DNA of 64,000 nt. Source: Sepiola atlantica. Lineage: Eukaryota; Mollusca; Cephalopoda; Sepiida; Sepiolidae. The notes below the pieces were generated by a model that did no database searches, was not told the origin of the DNA, and saw only the letters and a program-made list of their open reading frames with translations. The position numbers and the translations under genes were made by a program. Below are positions 38,195-51,214 of this stretch, one piece after another. The stretch lies in assembly GCA_963556195.1 (NCBI GenBank), contig CAUVYP010000245.1:1-64000 (forward strand), written 5' to 3'. The first letter of the stretch is position 1. Every line of letters starts with the position of its first letter.

Positions 38195-40426
38195 TTGTTG
38201 ATGTTTTGCGTATTCAGTTTGTATCGACATATCTCCGGGAGTACAAGAGCTGAACTTCTTAAACTTGGTACTTCAGTAGTGAATGTGTGTCCGCTAATGT
38301 CTTCAAAGTTTCGGAGCACAATTCTTATAAATGTGGAAGTTATAAACAAAAGCGATATCAACTTTAAATCGCACTAAATTTTGTTGATGTTTTGCGTATT
38401 CAGTTTGTATCGACATATCTCCGGGAGTACAAGAGCTGAACTTCTGAAACTAACTACTTCAGTAGAATATGTATTTCCGCTATGGTTTGCAAAGTTTTGT
38501 TGCACAATTCTTATAAATGTGGAAGTTATAAACAAAAGCGAAATCAACTTTAAATCGCACTAAATTTTGTTGATGTTTTGCGTATTCAGTTTGTATCGAC
38601 ATATCTCCGGGAGTACAAGAGCTGCACTTCTGAAACTCCGTACTTCAGTAGAATATGTTTGTCCGCTATTGTCTGCAAAGTTTCGGAGCACAATTCTTAT
38701 AAATGTGGAAGTCCTAAACAAAAGCGATATCAACTTTAAATAGCACTAAATTTTGTTGATGTTTTGCGTATTCAGTTTGTATCGACATATCTCCGGGAGT
38801 ACAAGAGCTGAACTTCTGAAACTTGGTACTTCAGTAGAATATGTATTTCCGCTATTGTCTGCAAAGTTTTGTTGCACAATTCTTATAAATGTGGAAGTTA
38901 TAAACAAAAGCGATATCAACTTTAAATCGCCTTAAATTTTGTTGATGTTTTGCGTATTGAGTTTGTATCGACATATCTCTGGGAGTACAAGAGCTGAACT
39001 TCTGAAACTTGGTACTTCAGTAGAATATGTGTGTCCGCTAATATCTGCAAAGTTTCGGAGCACAATTCTTATAAATGTGGAAGTTATAAACAAAAGCGAT
39101 ATCAACTTTAAATCGCACTAAATTTTGTTGATGTTTTGCGTATTCAGTTTGTATCGACATATCTCCGGGAGTACAAGAGCTGAACTTCTGAAACTTACTA
39201 CTTCAGTAGAATATGTATTTCCGCTATTGTCTGCAAAGTTTTGTTGCACAATTCTTATAAATGTGGAAGTTATAAACAAAAGCGATATCAACTTTAAATC
39301 GCCTTAAATTTTGTTGATGTTTTGCGTATTCAGTTTGTATCGATATATCTCCGGGAGTACAAGAGCTGAACTTCTGAAACTTGGTACTTCAGTAGAAAAT
39401 GTGTGTCCGCTTATGTCTGCAAAGTTTCGGAGCACAATTCTTATAAATGTGGAAGTTATAAACAAAAGCGATATCAACTTTAAATCGCACTAAATTTTGT
39501 TGATGTTTTGCGTATTCAGTTTGTATCGACATATCTCCGGGAGTACAAGAGCTGAACTTCTGAAACTTGGTACGTCAGTAGAAAATGTGTGTCCGCTAAT
39601 GTCTGCAAAGTTTCGGAGCACAATTCTTATAAATGTGGAAGTTATAAACAAAAGCGATATCAACTTTAAATCGCACTAAATTTTGTTGATGTTTTGCGTA
39701 TTCAGTTTGTATCGACATATCTCCGGGAGTACAAGAGCTGAACTTCTGAAACTTGGTACTTAAGTGGAAAATGTGTGTCCGCTAATGTCTGCAAAGTTTC
39801 GGAGCACAATTCTTATAAATGTGGAAGTTATAAACAAAAGCGATATCAACTTTAAATCGGACTAAATTTTGTTGATGTTTTGCGTATTCAGTTTGTATCG
39901 ACATATCTCCGGGAGTACAAGAGCTGAACTTCTGAAACTTGGTACTTCAGTAGAATATGTATTTCCGCTATTGTCTGCAAAGTTGTGTTGCACAATTCTT
40001 ATAAATGTGGAAGTTATAAACAAAAGCGATATCAACTTTAAATCGCCTTAAATTTTGTTGATGTTTTGCTTATTCAGTTTGTATCGACATATCTCCGGGA
40101 GTACAAGAGCTGAACTTCTGAAACTTGGTACTTCAGTAGAAAATGTGTGTCCGCTAATATCTGCAAAGTTTCGGAGCACAATTCTTATAAATGTGGAAGT
40201 TATAAACAAAAGCGATATCAACTTTAAATCGGACTAAATTTTGTTGATGTTTTGCGTATTCAGTTTGTATCGACATATCTCCGGGAGTACAAGAGCTGAA
40301 CTTCTGAAACTTGGTACTTCAGTAGAATATGTGTGTCCGCTATTGTCTGCAAAGTTTCGGAGCCCAATTCTTATAAATGTGGAAGTTATAAACAAAAGCG
40401 ATATCAACTTTAAATCGCCTTAAATT
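38195..40426. repeat. P-like block P4 (12 monomers, older copy)
   Basis: Same 15-1-2-3-4-5-6-7-8-11-12-9 order and 2,232-bp length as P1-P3. It lacks their three private marks (gagctaaac, gacatttctcc, attctaataaatg) and has its own: taactactt and a cac end in type 1, gagctgcac, gtcctaaac and aaatagcac in type 2, tctctggga in type 4, acttaagtgg in type 8, and ttgcttatt in type 12. The deletion that made P must predate the P1-P3 marks. Confidence 0.88.
38567..38752. repeat. Most decayed type 2 monomer in the core
   Basis: Carries gagctgcac, gtcctaaac (losing the otherwise near-invariant second TATAAA) and aaatagcac, three changes in one 186-bp copy where most core monomers have none or one. 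It sits in the older P4 block. Confidence 0.85.
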
Positions 40427-40798
40427 TTGTTGATGTTTTGCGTATTCAGTTTGTATCAACATATTTCCGGGAGTACAAGAGCTGAACTTCTTAAACTTGG
40501 TACTTCAGTAGTAAATGTGTGTCCGCTAATGTCTGCAAAGTTTCGGAGCACAATTCTCATAAATGTGGAAGTTATAAACAAAAGCGATATCAACTTTAAT
40601 TCGCACTAAATTTTGTTGATGTTTTGCGTATTCAGTTTGTATCGACATATCTCCGGGAGTACAAGAGCTGAACTTCTGAAACTTGGTACTTCAGTAGAAT
40701 ATGTATTTCCGCTATTGTCTGCAAAGTTTTGTTGCACAATTCTTATAAATGTGGAAGTTATAAACAAAAGCGATATCAACTTTAAATCGCCTTAAATT
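40427..40798. repeat. Two monomers (types 10 and 3) before S1
   Basis: A type 10 monomer with tatcaacat and a plain type 3. This is the last type 10 with tttaattcgc in the window. Confidence 0.9.
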
Positions 40799-43774
40799 TT
40801 GTTGATGTTTTGCGTATTCAGTTTGTATCGACATATCTCCGGGAGTACAAGAGCTGAACTTCTGAAACTTGGTACTTCAGTAGTGAATGTGTGTCCGCTA
40901 ATGTCTGCAAAGTTTCGGAGCACAATTCTTATAAATGTGGAAGTTATAAACAAAAGCGATATCAACTTTAAATCGCACTAAATTTTGTTGATGTTTTGCG
41001 TATTCAGTTTGTATCGACATATCTCCGGGAGTACAAGAGCTGAACTTCTGAAACTTACTACTTCAGTAGAATATGTATTTCCGCTATGGTTTGCAAAGTT
41101 TTGTTGCACAATTCTTATAAATGTGGAAGTTATAAACAAAAGCGAAATCAACTTTAAATCGCCTTAAATTTTGTTGATGTTTTGCGTATTCAGTTTGTAT
41201 CGACATATTTCCGGGAGTACAAGAGCTGAACTTCTGAAACTCCGTACTTCAGTAGAATATGTTTGTCCGCTATTGTCTGCAAAGTTTCGGAGCACAATTC
41301 TTATAAATGTGGAAGTTATAAACAAAAGCGATATCAACTTTAAATCGCACTAAATTTTGTTGATGTTTTGCGTATTCAGTTTGTATCGACATATCTCCGG
41401 GAGTACAAGAGCTGAACTTCTGAAACTTGGTACTTCAGTAGAATATGTATTTCCGCTATTGTCTGCAAAGTTTTGTTGCACAATTCTTATAAATGTGGAA
41501 GTTATAAACAAAAGCGATATCAACTTTAAATCGCCTTAAATTTTGTTGATGTTTTGCGTATTTAGTTTGTATCGACATATCTCCGGGAGTACAAGAGCTG
41601 AACTTCTGAAACTTGGTACTTCAGTAGAATATGTGTGTCCGCTAATATCTGCAAAGTTTCGGAGCACAATTCTTATAAATGTGGAAGTTATAAACAAAAG
41701 CGATATCAACTTTAAATCGCACTAAATTTTGTTGATGTTTTGCGTATTCAGTTTGTATCGACATATCTCCGGGAGTACAAGAGCTGAACTTCTGAAACTT
41801 ACTACTTCAGTAGAATATGTATTTCCGCTATTGTCTGCAAAGTTTTGTTGCACAATTCTTATAAATGTGGAAGTTATAAACAAAAGCGATATCAACTTTA
41901 AATCGCCTTAAATTTTGTTGATGTTTTGCGTATTCAGTTTGTATCGATATATCTCCGGGAGTACAAGAGCTGAACTTCTGAAACTTGGTACTTCAGTAGA
42001 AAATGTGTGTCCGCTTATGTCTGCAAAGTTTCGGAGCACAATTCTTATAAATGTGGAAGTTATAAACAAAAGCGATATCAACTTTAAATCGCACTAAATT
42101 TTGTTGATGTTTTGCGTATTCAGTTTGTATCGACATATCTCCGGGAGTACAAGAGCTGAACTTCTGAAACTTGGTACGTCAGTAGAAAATGTGTGTCCGC
42201 TAATGTCTGCAAAGTTTCGGAGCACAATTCTTATAAATGTGGAAGTTATAAACAAAAGCGATATCAACTTTAAATCGCACTAAATTTTGTTGATGTTTTG
42301 CGTATTCAGTTTGTATCGACATATCTCCGGGAGTACAAGAGCTGAACTTCTGAAACTTGGTACTTCAGTAGAAAATGTGTGTCCGCTAATGTATGCAAAG
42401 TTTCGGAGCACAATTCTTATAAATGTGGAAGTTATAAACAAAAGCGATATCAACTTTAAATCGGACTAAATTTTGTTGATGTTTTGCGTATTCAGTTTGT
42501 ATCGACATATCTCCGGGAGTACAAGAGCTGAACTTCTGAAACTTGGTACTTCAGTAGAATATGTGTGTCCGCTATTGTCTGCAAAGTTTCGGAGCCCAAT
42601 TCTTATAAATGTGGAAGTTATAAACAAAAGCGATATCAACTTTAAATCGCCTTAAATTTTGTTGATGTTTTGCGTATTCAGTTTGTATCGACATATCTCC
42701 GGGAGTACAAGAGCTGAACTTCTTAAACTTGGTACTTCAGTAGTAAATGTGTGTCCGCTAATGTCAGCAAAGTTTCGGAGCACAATTCTTATAAATGTGG
42801 AAGTTATAAACAAAAGCGATATCAACTTTAAATCGCACTAAATTTTGTTGATGTTTTGCGTATTCAGTTTGTATCGACATATCTCCGGGAGTACAAGAGC
42901 TGAACTTCTGAAACTTGGTACTTCAGTAGAATATGTATTTCCGCTTTTGTCTGCAAAGTTGTGTTGCACAATTCTTATAAATGTGGAAGTTATAAACAAA
43001 AGCGATATCAACTTTAAATCGCACTAAATTTTGTTGATGTTTTGCGTATTCAGTTTGTATCGACATATCTCCGGGAGTACAAGAGCTGAACTTCTGAAAC
43101 TTGGTACTTCAGTAGAATATGTATTTCCGCTATTGTCTGCAAAGTTTTGTTGCACAATTCTTATAAATGTGGAAGTTATAAACAAAAACGATATCAACTT
43201 GAAATCGCCTTTAATTTTGTTGATGTTTTGCGTATTCAGTTTGTATCGACATATCTCCGGGAGTACAAGAGCTGAACTTCTGAAACTCCGTACTTCAGTA
43301 GAAAATGTGTGTCCGCTAATGTCTGCAAAGTTTCGGAGCACAATTCTTATAAATGTGGAAGTTATAAACAAAAGCGATATCAACTTTAAATCGCACTAAA
43401 TTTTGTTGATGTTTTGCGTATTCAGTTTGTATCGACATATCTCCGGGAGTACAAGAGCTGAACTTCTGAAACTTGGTACTTCAGTAGTAAATGTGTGTCC
43501 GCTAATGTATGCAAAGTTTCGGAGCACAATTCTTATAAATGTGGAAGTTATAAACAAAAGCGATATCAACTTTAAATCGGACTAAATTTTGTTGATGTTT
43601 TGCGTATTCAGTTTGTATCGACATATCTCCGGGAGTACAAGAGCTGAACTTCTGAAACTTGGTACTTCAGTAGAATATGTGTGTCCGCTATTGTCTGCAA
43701 AGTTTCGGAGCCCAATTCTTATAAATGTGGAAGTTATAAACAAAAGCGATATCAACTTTAAATCGCCTTAAATT
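40799..43774. repeat. 16-monomer block S1
   Basis: A canonical-like run (15-1-2-3-4-5-6-7-8-9-10-11) with altered forms: catatttccg in type 2, gtatttagt in type 4, atgtatgcaaag in type 8, gtcagcaaag in type 10, and ccgcttttgtc with a cac end in type 11. It then has the aaaaacgatatc dimer and a second pair of types 8 and 9. Length 2,976 bp. Confidence 0.92.
43031..43402. repeat. aaaaacgatatc dimer, copy 3 (in S1)
   Basis: Same dimer with a cctttaatt end. It is the first copy after a gap of about 39 kb with none. Confidence 0.85.
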
Positions 43775-46750
43775 TTGTTGATGTTTTGCGTATTCAGTTT
43801 GTATCGACATATCTCCGGGAGTACAAGAGCTGAACTTCTGAAACTTGGTACTTCAGTAGTGAATGTGTGTCCGCTAATGTCTGCAAAGTTTCGGAGCACA
43901 ATTCTTATAAATGTGGAAGTTATAAACAAAAGCGATATCAACTTTAAATCGCACTAAATTTTGTTGATGTTTTGCGTATTCAGTTTGTATCGACATATCT
44001 CCGGGAGTACAAGAGCTGAACTTCTGAAACTTACTACTTCAGTAGAATATGTATTTCCGCTATGGTTTGCAAAGTTTTGTTGCACAATTCTTATAAATGT
44101 GGAAGTTATAAACAAAAGCGAAATCAACTTTAAATCGCCTTAAATTTTGTTGATGTTTTGCGTATTCAGTTTGTATCGACATATTTCCGGGAGTACAAGA
44201 GCTGAACTTCTGAAACTCCGTACTTCAGTAGAATATGTTTGTCCGCTATTGTCTGCAAAGTTTCGGAGCACAATTCTTATAAATGTGGAAGTTATAAACA
44301 AAAGCGATATCAACTTTAAATCGCACTAAATTTTGTTGATGTTTTGCGTATTCAGTTTGTATCGACATATCTCCGGGAGTACAAGAGCTGAACTTCTGAA
44401 ACTTGGTACTTCAGTAGAATATGTATTTCCGCTATTGTCTGCAAAGTTTTGTTGCACAATTCTTATAAATGTGGAAGTTATAAACAAAAGCGATATCAAC
44501 TTTAAATCGCCTTAAATTTTGTTGATGTTTTGCGTATTTAGTTTGTATCGACATATCTCCGGGAGTACAAGAGCTGAACTTCTGAAACTTGGTACTTCAG
44601 TAGAATATGTGTGTCCGCTAATATCTGCAAAGTTTCGGAGCACAATTCTTATAAATGTGGAAGTTATAAACAAAAGCGATATCAACTTTAAATCGCACTA
44701 AATTTTGTTGATGTTTTGCGTATTCAGTTTGTATCGACATATCTCCGGGAGTACAAGAGCTGAACTTCTGAAACTTACTACTTCAGTAGAATATGTATTT
44801 CCGCTATTGTCTGCAAAGTTTTGTTGCACAATTCTTATAAATGTGGAAGTTATAAACAAAAGCGATATCAACTTTAAATCGCCTTAAATTTTGTTGATGT
44901 TTTGCGTATTCAGTTTGTATCGATATATCTCCGGGAGTACAAGAGCTGAACTTCTGAAACTTGGTACTTCAGTAGAAAATGTGTGTCCGCTTATGTCTGC
45001 AAAGTTTCGGAGCACAATTCTTATAAATGTGGAAGTTATAAACAAAAGCGATATCAACTTTAAATCGCACTAAATTTTGTTGATGTTTTGCGTATTCAGT
45101 TTGTATCGACATATCTCCGGGAGTACAAGAGCTGAACTTCTGAAACTTGGTACGTCAGTAGAAAATGTGTGTCCGCTAATGTCTGCAAAGTTTCGGAGCA
45201 CAATTCTTATAAATGTGGAAGTTATAAACAAAAGCGATATCAACTTTAAATCGCACTAAATTTTGTTGATGTTTTGCGTATTCAGTTTGTATCGACATAT
45301 CTCCGGGAGTACAAGAGCTGAACTTCTGAAACTTGGTACTTCAGTAGAAAATGTGTGTCCGCTAATGTATGCAAAGTTTCGGAGCACAATTCTTATAAAT
45401 GTGGAAGTTATAAACAAAAGCGATATCAACTTTAAATCGGACTAAATTTTGTTGATGTTTTGCGTATTCAGTTTGTATCGACATATCTCCGGGAGTACAA
45501 GAGCTGAACTTCTGAAACTTGGTACTTCAGTAGAATATGTGTGTCCGCTATTGTCTGCAAAGTTTCGGAGCCCAATTCTTATAAATGTGGAAGTTATAAA
45601 CAAAAGCGATATCAACTTTAAATCGCCTTAAATTTTGTTGATGTTTTGCGTATTCAGTTTGTATCGACATATCTCCGGGAGTACAAGAGCTGAACTTCTT
45701 AAACTTGGTACTTCAGTAGTAAATGTGTGTCCGCTAATGTCAGCAAAGTTTCGGAGCACAATTCTTATAAATGTGGAAGTTATAAACAAAAGCGATATCA
45801 ACTTTAAATCGCACTAAATTTTGTTGATGTTTTGCGTATTCAGTTTGTATCGACATATCTCCGGGAGTACAAGAGCTGAACTTCTGAAACTTGGTACTTC
45901 AGTAGAATATGTATTTCCGCTTTTGTCTGCAAAGTTGTGTTGCACAATTCTTATAAATGTGGAAGTTATAAACAAAAGCGATATCAACTTTAAATCGCAC
46001 TAAATTTTGTTGATGTTTTGCGTATTCAGTTTGTATCGACATATCTCCGGGAGTACAAGAGCTGAACTTCTGAAACTTGGTACTTCAGTAGAATATGTAT
46101 TTCCGCTATTGTCTGCAAAGTTTTGTTGCACAATTCTTATAAATGTGGAAGTTATAAACAAAAACGATATCAACTTGAAATCGCCTTTAATTTTGTTGAT
46201 GTTTTGCGTATTCAGTTTGTATCGACATATCTCCGGGAGTACAAGAGCTGAACTTCTGAAACTCCGTACTTCAGTAGAAAATGTGTGTCCGCTAATGTCT
46301 GCAAAGTTTCGGAGCACAATTCTTATAAATGTGGAAGTTATAAACAAAAGCGATATCAACTTTAAATCGCACTAAATTTTGTTGATGTTTTGCGTATTCA
46401 GTTTGTATCGACATATCTCCGGGAGTACAAGAGCTGAACTTCTGAAACTTGGTACTTCAGTAGTAAATGTGTGTCCGCTAATGTATGCAAAGTTTCGGAG
46501 CACAATTCTTATAAATGTGGAAGTTATAAACAAAAGCGATATCAACTTTAAATCGGACTAAATTTTGTTGATGTTTTGCGTATTCAGTTTGTATCGACAT
46601 ATCTCCGGGAGTACAAGAGCTGAACTTCTGAAACTTGGTACTTCAGTAGAATATGTGTGTCCGCTATTGTCTGCAAAGTTTCGGAGCCCAATTCTTATAA
46701 ATGTGGAAGTTATAAACAAAAGCGATATCAACTTTAAATCGCCTTAAATT
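43775..46750. repeat. 16-monomer block S2
   Basis: Direct tandem copy of S1 at an offset of exactly 2,976 bp. All sixteen monomers keep the S1 marks in order, and I saw no difference between the two. Together they form the most uniform long pair in the right half. Confidence 0.92.
46007..46378. repeat. aaaaacgatatc dimer, copy 4 (in S2)
   Basis: Counterpart of the dimer in S1. Confidence 0.85.
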
Positions 46751-48424
46751 TTGTTGATGTTTTGCGTATTCAGTTTGTATCGACATATCTCCGGGAGTAC
46801 AAGAGCTGAACTTCTTAAACTTGGTACTTCAGTAGTAAATGTGTGTCCGCTAATGTCAGCAAAGTTTCGGAGCACAATTCTCATAAATGTGGAAGTTATA
46901 AACAAAAGCGATATCAACTTTAAATCGCACTAAATTTTGTTGATGTTTTGCGTATTCAGTTTGTATCGACATATCTCCGGGAGTACAAGAGCTGAACTTC
47001 TGAAACTTGGTACTTCAGTAGAATATGTATTTCCGCTATTGTCTGCAAAGTTTTGTTGCACAATTCTTATAAATGTGGAAGTTATAAACAAAAACGATAT
47101 CAACTTGAAATCGCCTTTAATGTTGTTGATGTTTTGCGTATTCAGTTTGTATCGACATATCTCCGGGAGTACAAGAGCTGAACTTCTGAAACTCCGTACT
47201 TCAGTAGAAAATGTGTGTCCGCTAATGTCTGCAAAGTTTCGGAGCACAATTCTTATAAATGTGGAAGTTATAAACAAAAGCGATATCAACTTTAAATCGC
47301 ACTAAATTTTGTTGATGTTTTGCGTATTCAGTTTGTATCGACATATCTCCGGGAGTACAAGAGCTGAACTTCTGAAACTTGGTACTTCAGTAGAATATGT
47401 ATTTCCGCTATTGTCTGCAAAGTTTTGTTGCACAATTCTTATAAATCTGGAAGTTATAAACAAAAGCGATATCAACTTTAAATCGCCTTAAATTTTGTTG
47501 ATGTTTTGCGTATTCAGTTTGTATCGACATATCTCCGGGAGTACAAGAGCTGAACTTCTGAAACTTGGTACTTCAGTAGAAAATGTGTGTCCGCTAATGT
47601 CTGCAAAGTTTCGGAGCACAATTCTTATAAATGTGGAAGTTATAAACAAAAGCGATATCAACTTTAAATCGCACTAAATTTTGTTGATGTTTTGCGTATT
47701 CAGTTTGTATCGACATATCTCCGGGAGTACAAGAGCTGAACTTCTGAAACTTACTACTTCAGTAGAATATGTATTTCCGCTATGGTTTGCAAAGTTTTGT
47801 TGCACAATTCTTATAAATGTGGAAGTTATAAACAAAAGCGAAATCAACTTTAAATCGCCTTAAATTTTGTTGATGTTTTGTGTATTCAGTTTGTATCGAC
47901 ATATCTCCGGGAGTACAAGAGCTGAACTTCTGAAACTCCGTACTTCAGTAGAATATGTGTGTCCGCTATTGTCTGCAAAGTTTCGGAGCCCAATTCTTAT
48001 AAATGTGGAAGTTATAAACAAAAGCGATATCAACTTTAAATCGCCTTAAATTTTGTTGATGTTTTGCGTATTCAGTTTGTATCGATATATCTCCGGGAGT
48101 ACAAGAGCTGAACTTCTGAAACTTGGTACTTCAGTAGAAAATGTGTGTCCGCTTATGTCTGCAAAGTTTCGGAGCACAATTCTTATAAATGTGGAAGTTA
48201 TAAACAAAAGCGATATCAACTTTAAATCGCACTAAATTTTGTTGATGTTTTGCGTATTCAGTTTGTATCGACATATCTCCGGGAGTACAAGAGCTGAACT
48301 TCTGAAACTTTACACGTCAGTAGAAAATGTGTGTCCGCTAATGTCTGCAAAGTTTCGGAGCACAATTCTTATAAATGTGGAAGTTATAAACAAAAGCGAT
48401 ATCAACTTTAAATCGCACTAAATT
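46751..48424. repeat. Nine-monomer segment between S2 and T1
   Basis: Begins with the S-type gtcagcaaag monomer but with attctcataa, then an aaaaacgatatc dimer with ttaatgttg, a B monomer with aaatctgg, A, type 1, a type 2/9 chimera (aactccgtac with cggagccca and ttttgtgtattc), type 6, and a monomer with aactttacacg. It looks like a broken third start of the S/T pattern. Confidence 0.85.
46937..47308. repeat. aaaaacgatatc dimer, copy 5
   Basis: Same dimer with tttaatgttg at the join. Confidence 0.85.
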
Positions 48425-49168
48425 TTGTTGATGTTTTGCGTATTCAGTTTGTATCGACATATCTCCGGGAGTACAAGAGCTGAACTTCTGAAACTTGGTA
48501 CTTCAGTAGAAAATGTGTGTCCGCTAATGTCTGCAAAGTTTCGGAGCACAATTCTTATAAATGTGGAAGTTATAAACAAAAGCGATATCAACTTTAAATC
48601 GGACTAAATTTTGTTGATGTTTTGCGTATTCAGTTTGTATCGACATATCTCCGGGAGTACAAGAGCTGAACTTCTGAAACTTAGTACTTCAGTATAATAT
48701 GTGTGTCCGCTATTGTCTGCAAAGTTTCGGAGCCCAATTCTTATAAATGTGGAAGTTATAAACAAAAGCGATATCAACTTTAAATCGCCTTAAATTTTGT
48801 TGATGTTTTGCGTATTCAGTTTGTATCGACATATCTCCGGGAGTACAAGAGCTGAACTTCTGAAACTTGGTACTTCAGTAGTAAATGTGTGTCCGCTAAT
48901 GTCTGCAAAGTTTCGGAGCACAATTCTCATAAATGTGGAAGTTATAAACAAAAGCGATATCAACTTTAAATCGCACTAAATTTTGTTGATGTTTTGCGTA
49001 TTCAGTTTGTATCGACATATCTCCGGGAGTACAAGAGCTGAACTTCTGAAACTTGGTACTTCAGTAGAATATGTATTTCCGCTATTGTCTGCAAAGTTGT
49101 GTTGCACAATTCTTATAAATGTGGAAGTTATAAACAAAAGCGATATCAACTTTAAATCGCACTAAATT

Positions 49169-49540
49169 TTGTTGATGTTTTGCGTATTCAGTTTGTATCG
49201 ACATATCTCCGGGAGTACAAGAGCTGAACTTCTGAAACTTGGTACTTCAGTAGAATATGTATTTCCGCTATTGTCTGCAAAGTTTTGTTGCACAATTCTT
49301 ATAAATGTGGAAGTTATAAACAAAAACGATATCAACTTGAAATCGCCTTTAATTTTGTTGATGTTTTGCGTATTCAGTTTGTATCGACATATCTCCGGGA
49401 GTACAAGAGCTGAACTTCTGAAACTCCGTACTTCAGTAGAAATTGTGTGTCCGCTAATGTCTGCAAAGTTTCGGAGCACAATTCTTATAAATGTGGAAGT
49501 TATAAACAAAAGCGATATCAACTTTAAATCGCACTAAATT
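49169..49540. repeat. aaaaacgatatc dimer, copy 6 (in T1)
   Basis: Same dimer with gaaattgtgtg in the second monomer, shared only with the T2 copy. Confidence 0.85.
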
Positions 49541-50842
49541 TTGTTGATGTTTTGCGTATTCAGTTTGTATCGACATATCTCCGGGAGTACAAGAGCTGAA
49601 CTTCTGAAACTTGGTACTTCAGTAGAATATGTATTTCCGCTATTGTCTGCAAAGTTTTGTTGCACAATTCTTATAAATGTGGAAGTTATAAACAAAAGCG
49701 ATATCAACTTTAAATCGCACTAAATTTTGTTGATGTTTTGCGTATTCAGTTTGTATCGACATATCTCCGGGAGTACAAGAGCTGAACTTCTGAAACTTGG
49801 TACTTCAGTAGAATATGTATTTCCGCTATTGTCTGCAAAGTTTTGTTGCACAATTCTTATAAATGTGGAAGTTATAAACAAAAGCGATATCAACTTTAAA
49901 TCGCCTTAAATTTTGTTGATGTTTTGCGTATTCAGTTTGTATCGACATATCTCCGGGAGTACAAGAGCTGAACTTCTTAAACTTGGTACTTCAGTAGTGA
50001 ATGTGTGTCCGCTAATGTCTGCAAAGTTTCGGAGCACAATTCTTATAAATGTGGAAGTTATAAACAAAAGCGATATCAACTTTAAATCGCACTAAATTTT
50101 GTTGATGTTTTGCGTATTCAGTTTGTATCGACATATCTCCGGGAGTACAAGAGCTGAACTTCTGAAACTTACTACTTCAGTAGAATATGTATTTCCGCTA
50201 TGGTTTGCAAAGTTTTGTTGCACAATTCTTATAAATGTGGAAGTTATAAACAAAAGCGAAATCAACTTTAAATCGCCTTAAATTTTGTTGATGTTTTGCG
50301 TATTCAGTTTGTATCGACATATCTCCGGGAGTACAAGAGCTGAACTTCTGATACTCCGTACTTCAGTAGAATATGTGTGTCCGTTATTGTCTGCAAAGTT
50401 TCGGAGCACAATTCTTATAAATGTGGAAGTTATAAACAAAAGCGATATCAACTTTAAATCGCACTAAATTTTGTTGATGTTTTGCGTATTCAGTTTGTAT
50501 CGACATATCTCCGGGAGTACAAGAGCTGAAATTCTGAAACTTGGTACTTCAGTAGAATATGTATTTCCGCTATTGTCTGCAAAGTTTTGTTGCAAAATTC
50601 TTATAAATGTGGAAGTTATAAACAAAAGCGATATCAACTTTAAATCGCCTTAAATTTTGTTGATGTTTTGCGTATTCAGTTTGTATCGACATATCTCCGG
50701 GAGTACAAGAGCTGAACTTCTGAAACTTGGTACTTCAGTAGAAAATGTGTGTCCGCTAATGTCTGCAAAGTTTCGGAGTACAATTCTTATAAATGTGGAA
50801 GTTATAAACAAAAGCGATATCAACTTTAAATCGCACTAAATT

Positions 50843-51214
50843 TTGTTGATGTTTTGCGTATTCAGTTTGTATCGACATATCTCCGGGAGTACAAGAGCTG
50901 AACTTCTGAAACTTGGTACTTCAGTAGAATATGTATTTCCGCTATTGTCTGCAAAGTTTTGTTGCACAATTCTTATAAATGTGGAAGTTATAAACAAAAA
51001 CGATATCAACTTGAAATAACCTTTAATTTTGTTGATGTTTTGCGTATTCAGTTTGTATCGACATATCTCCGGGAGTACAAGAGCTGAACTTGTGAAACTC
51101 CGTACTTCAGTAGAAAATGTGTGTCCGCTAATGTCTGCAAAGTTTCGGAGCACAATTCTTATAAATGTGGAAGTTATAAACAAAAGCGATATCAACTTTA
51201 AATCGCACTAAATT
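50843..51214. repeat. aaaaacgatatc dimer, copy 7 (variant, in T1)
   Basis: Variant with gaaataacctttaatt at the join and gaacttgtg in the second monomer. Confidence 0.85.
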
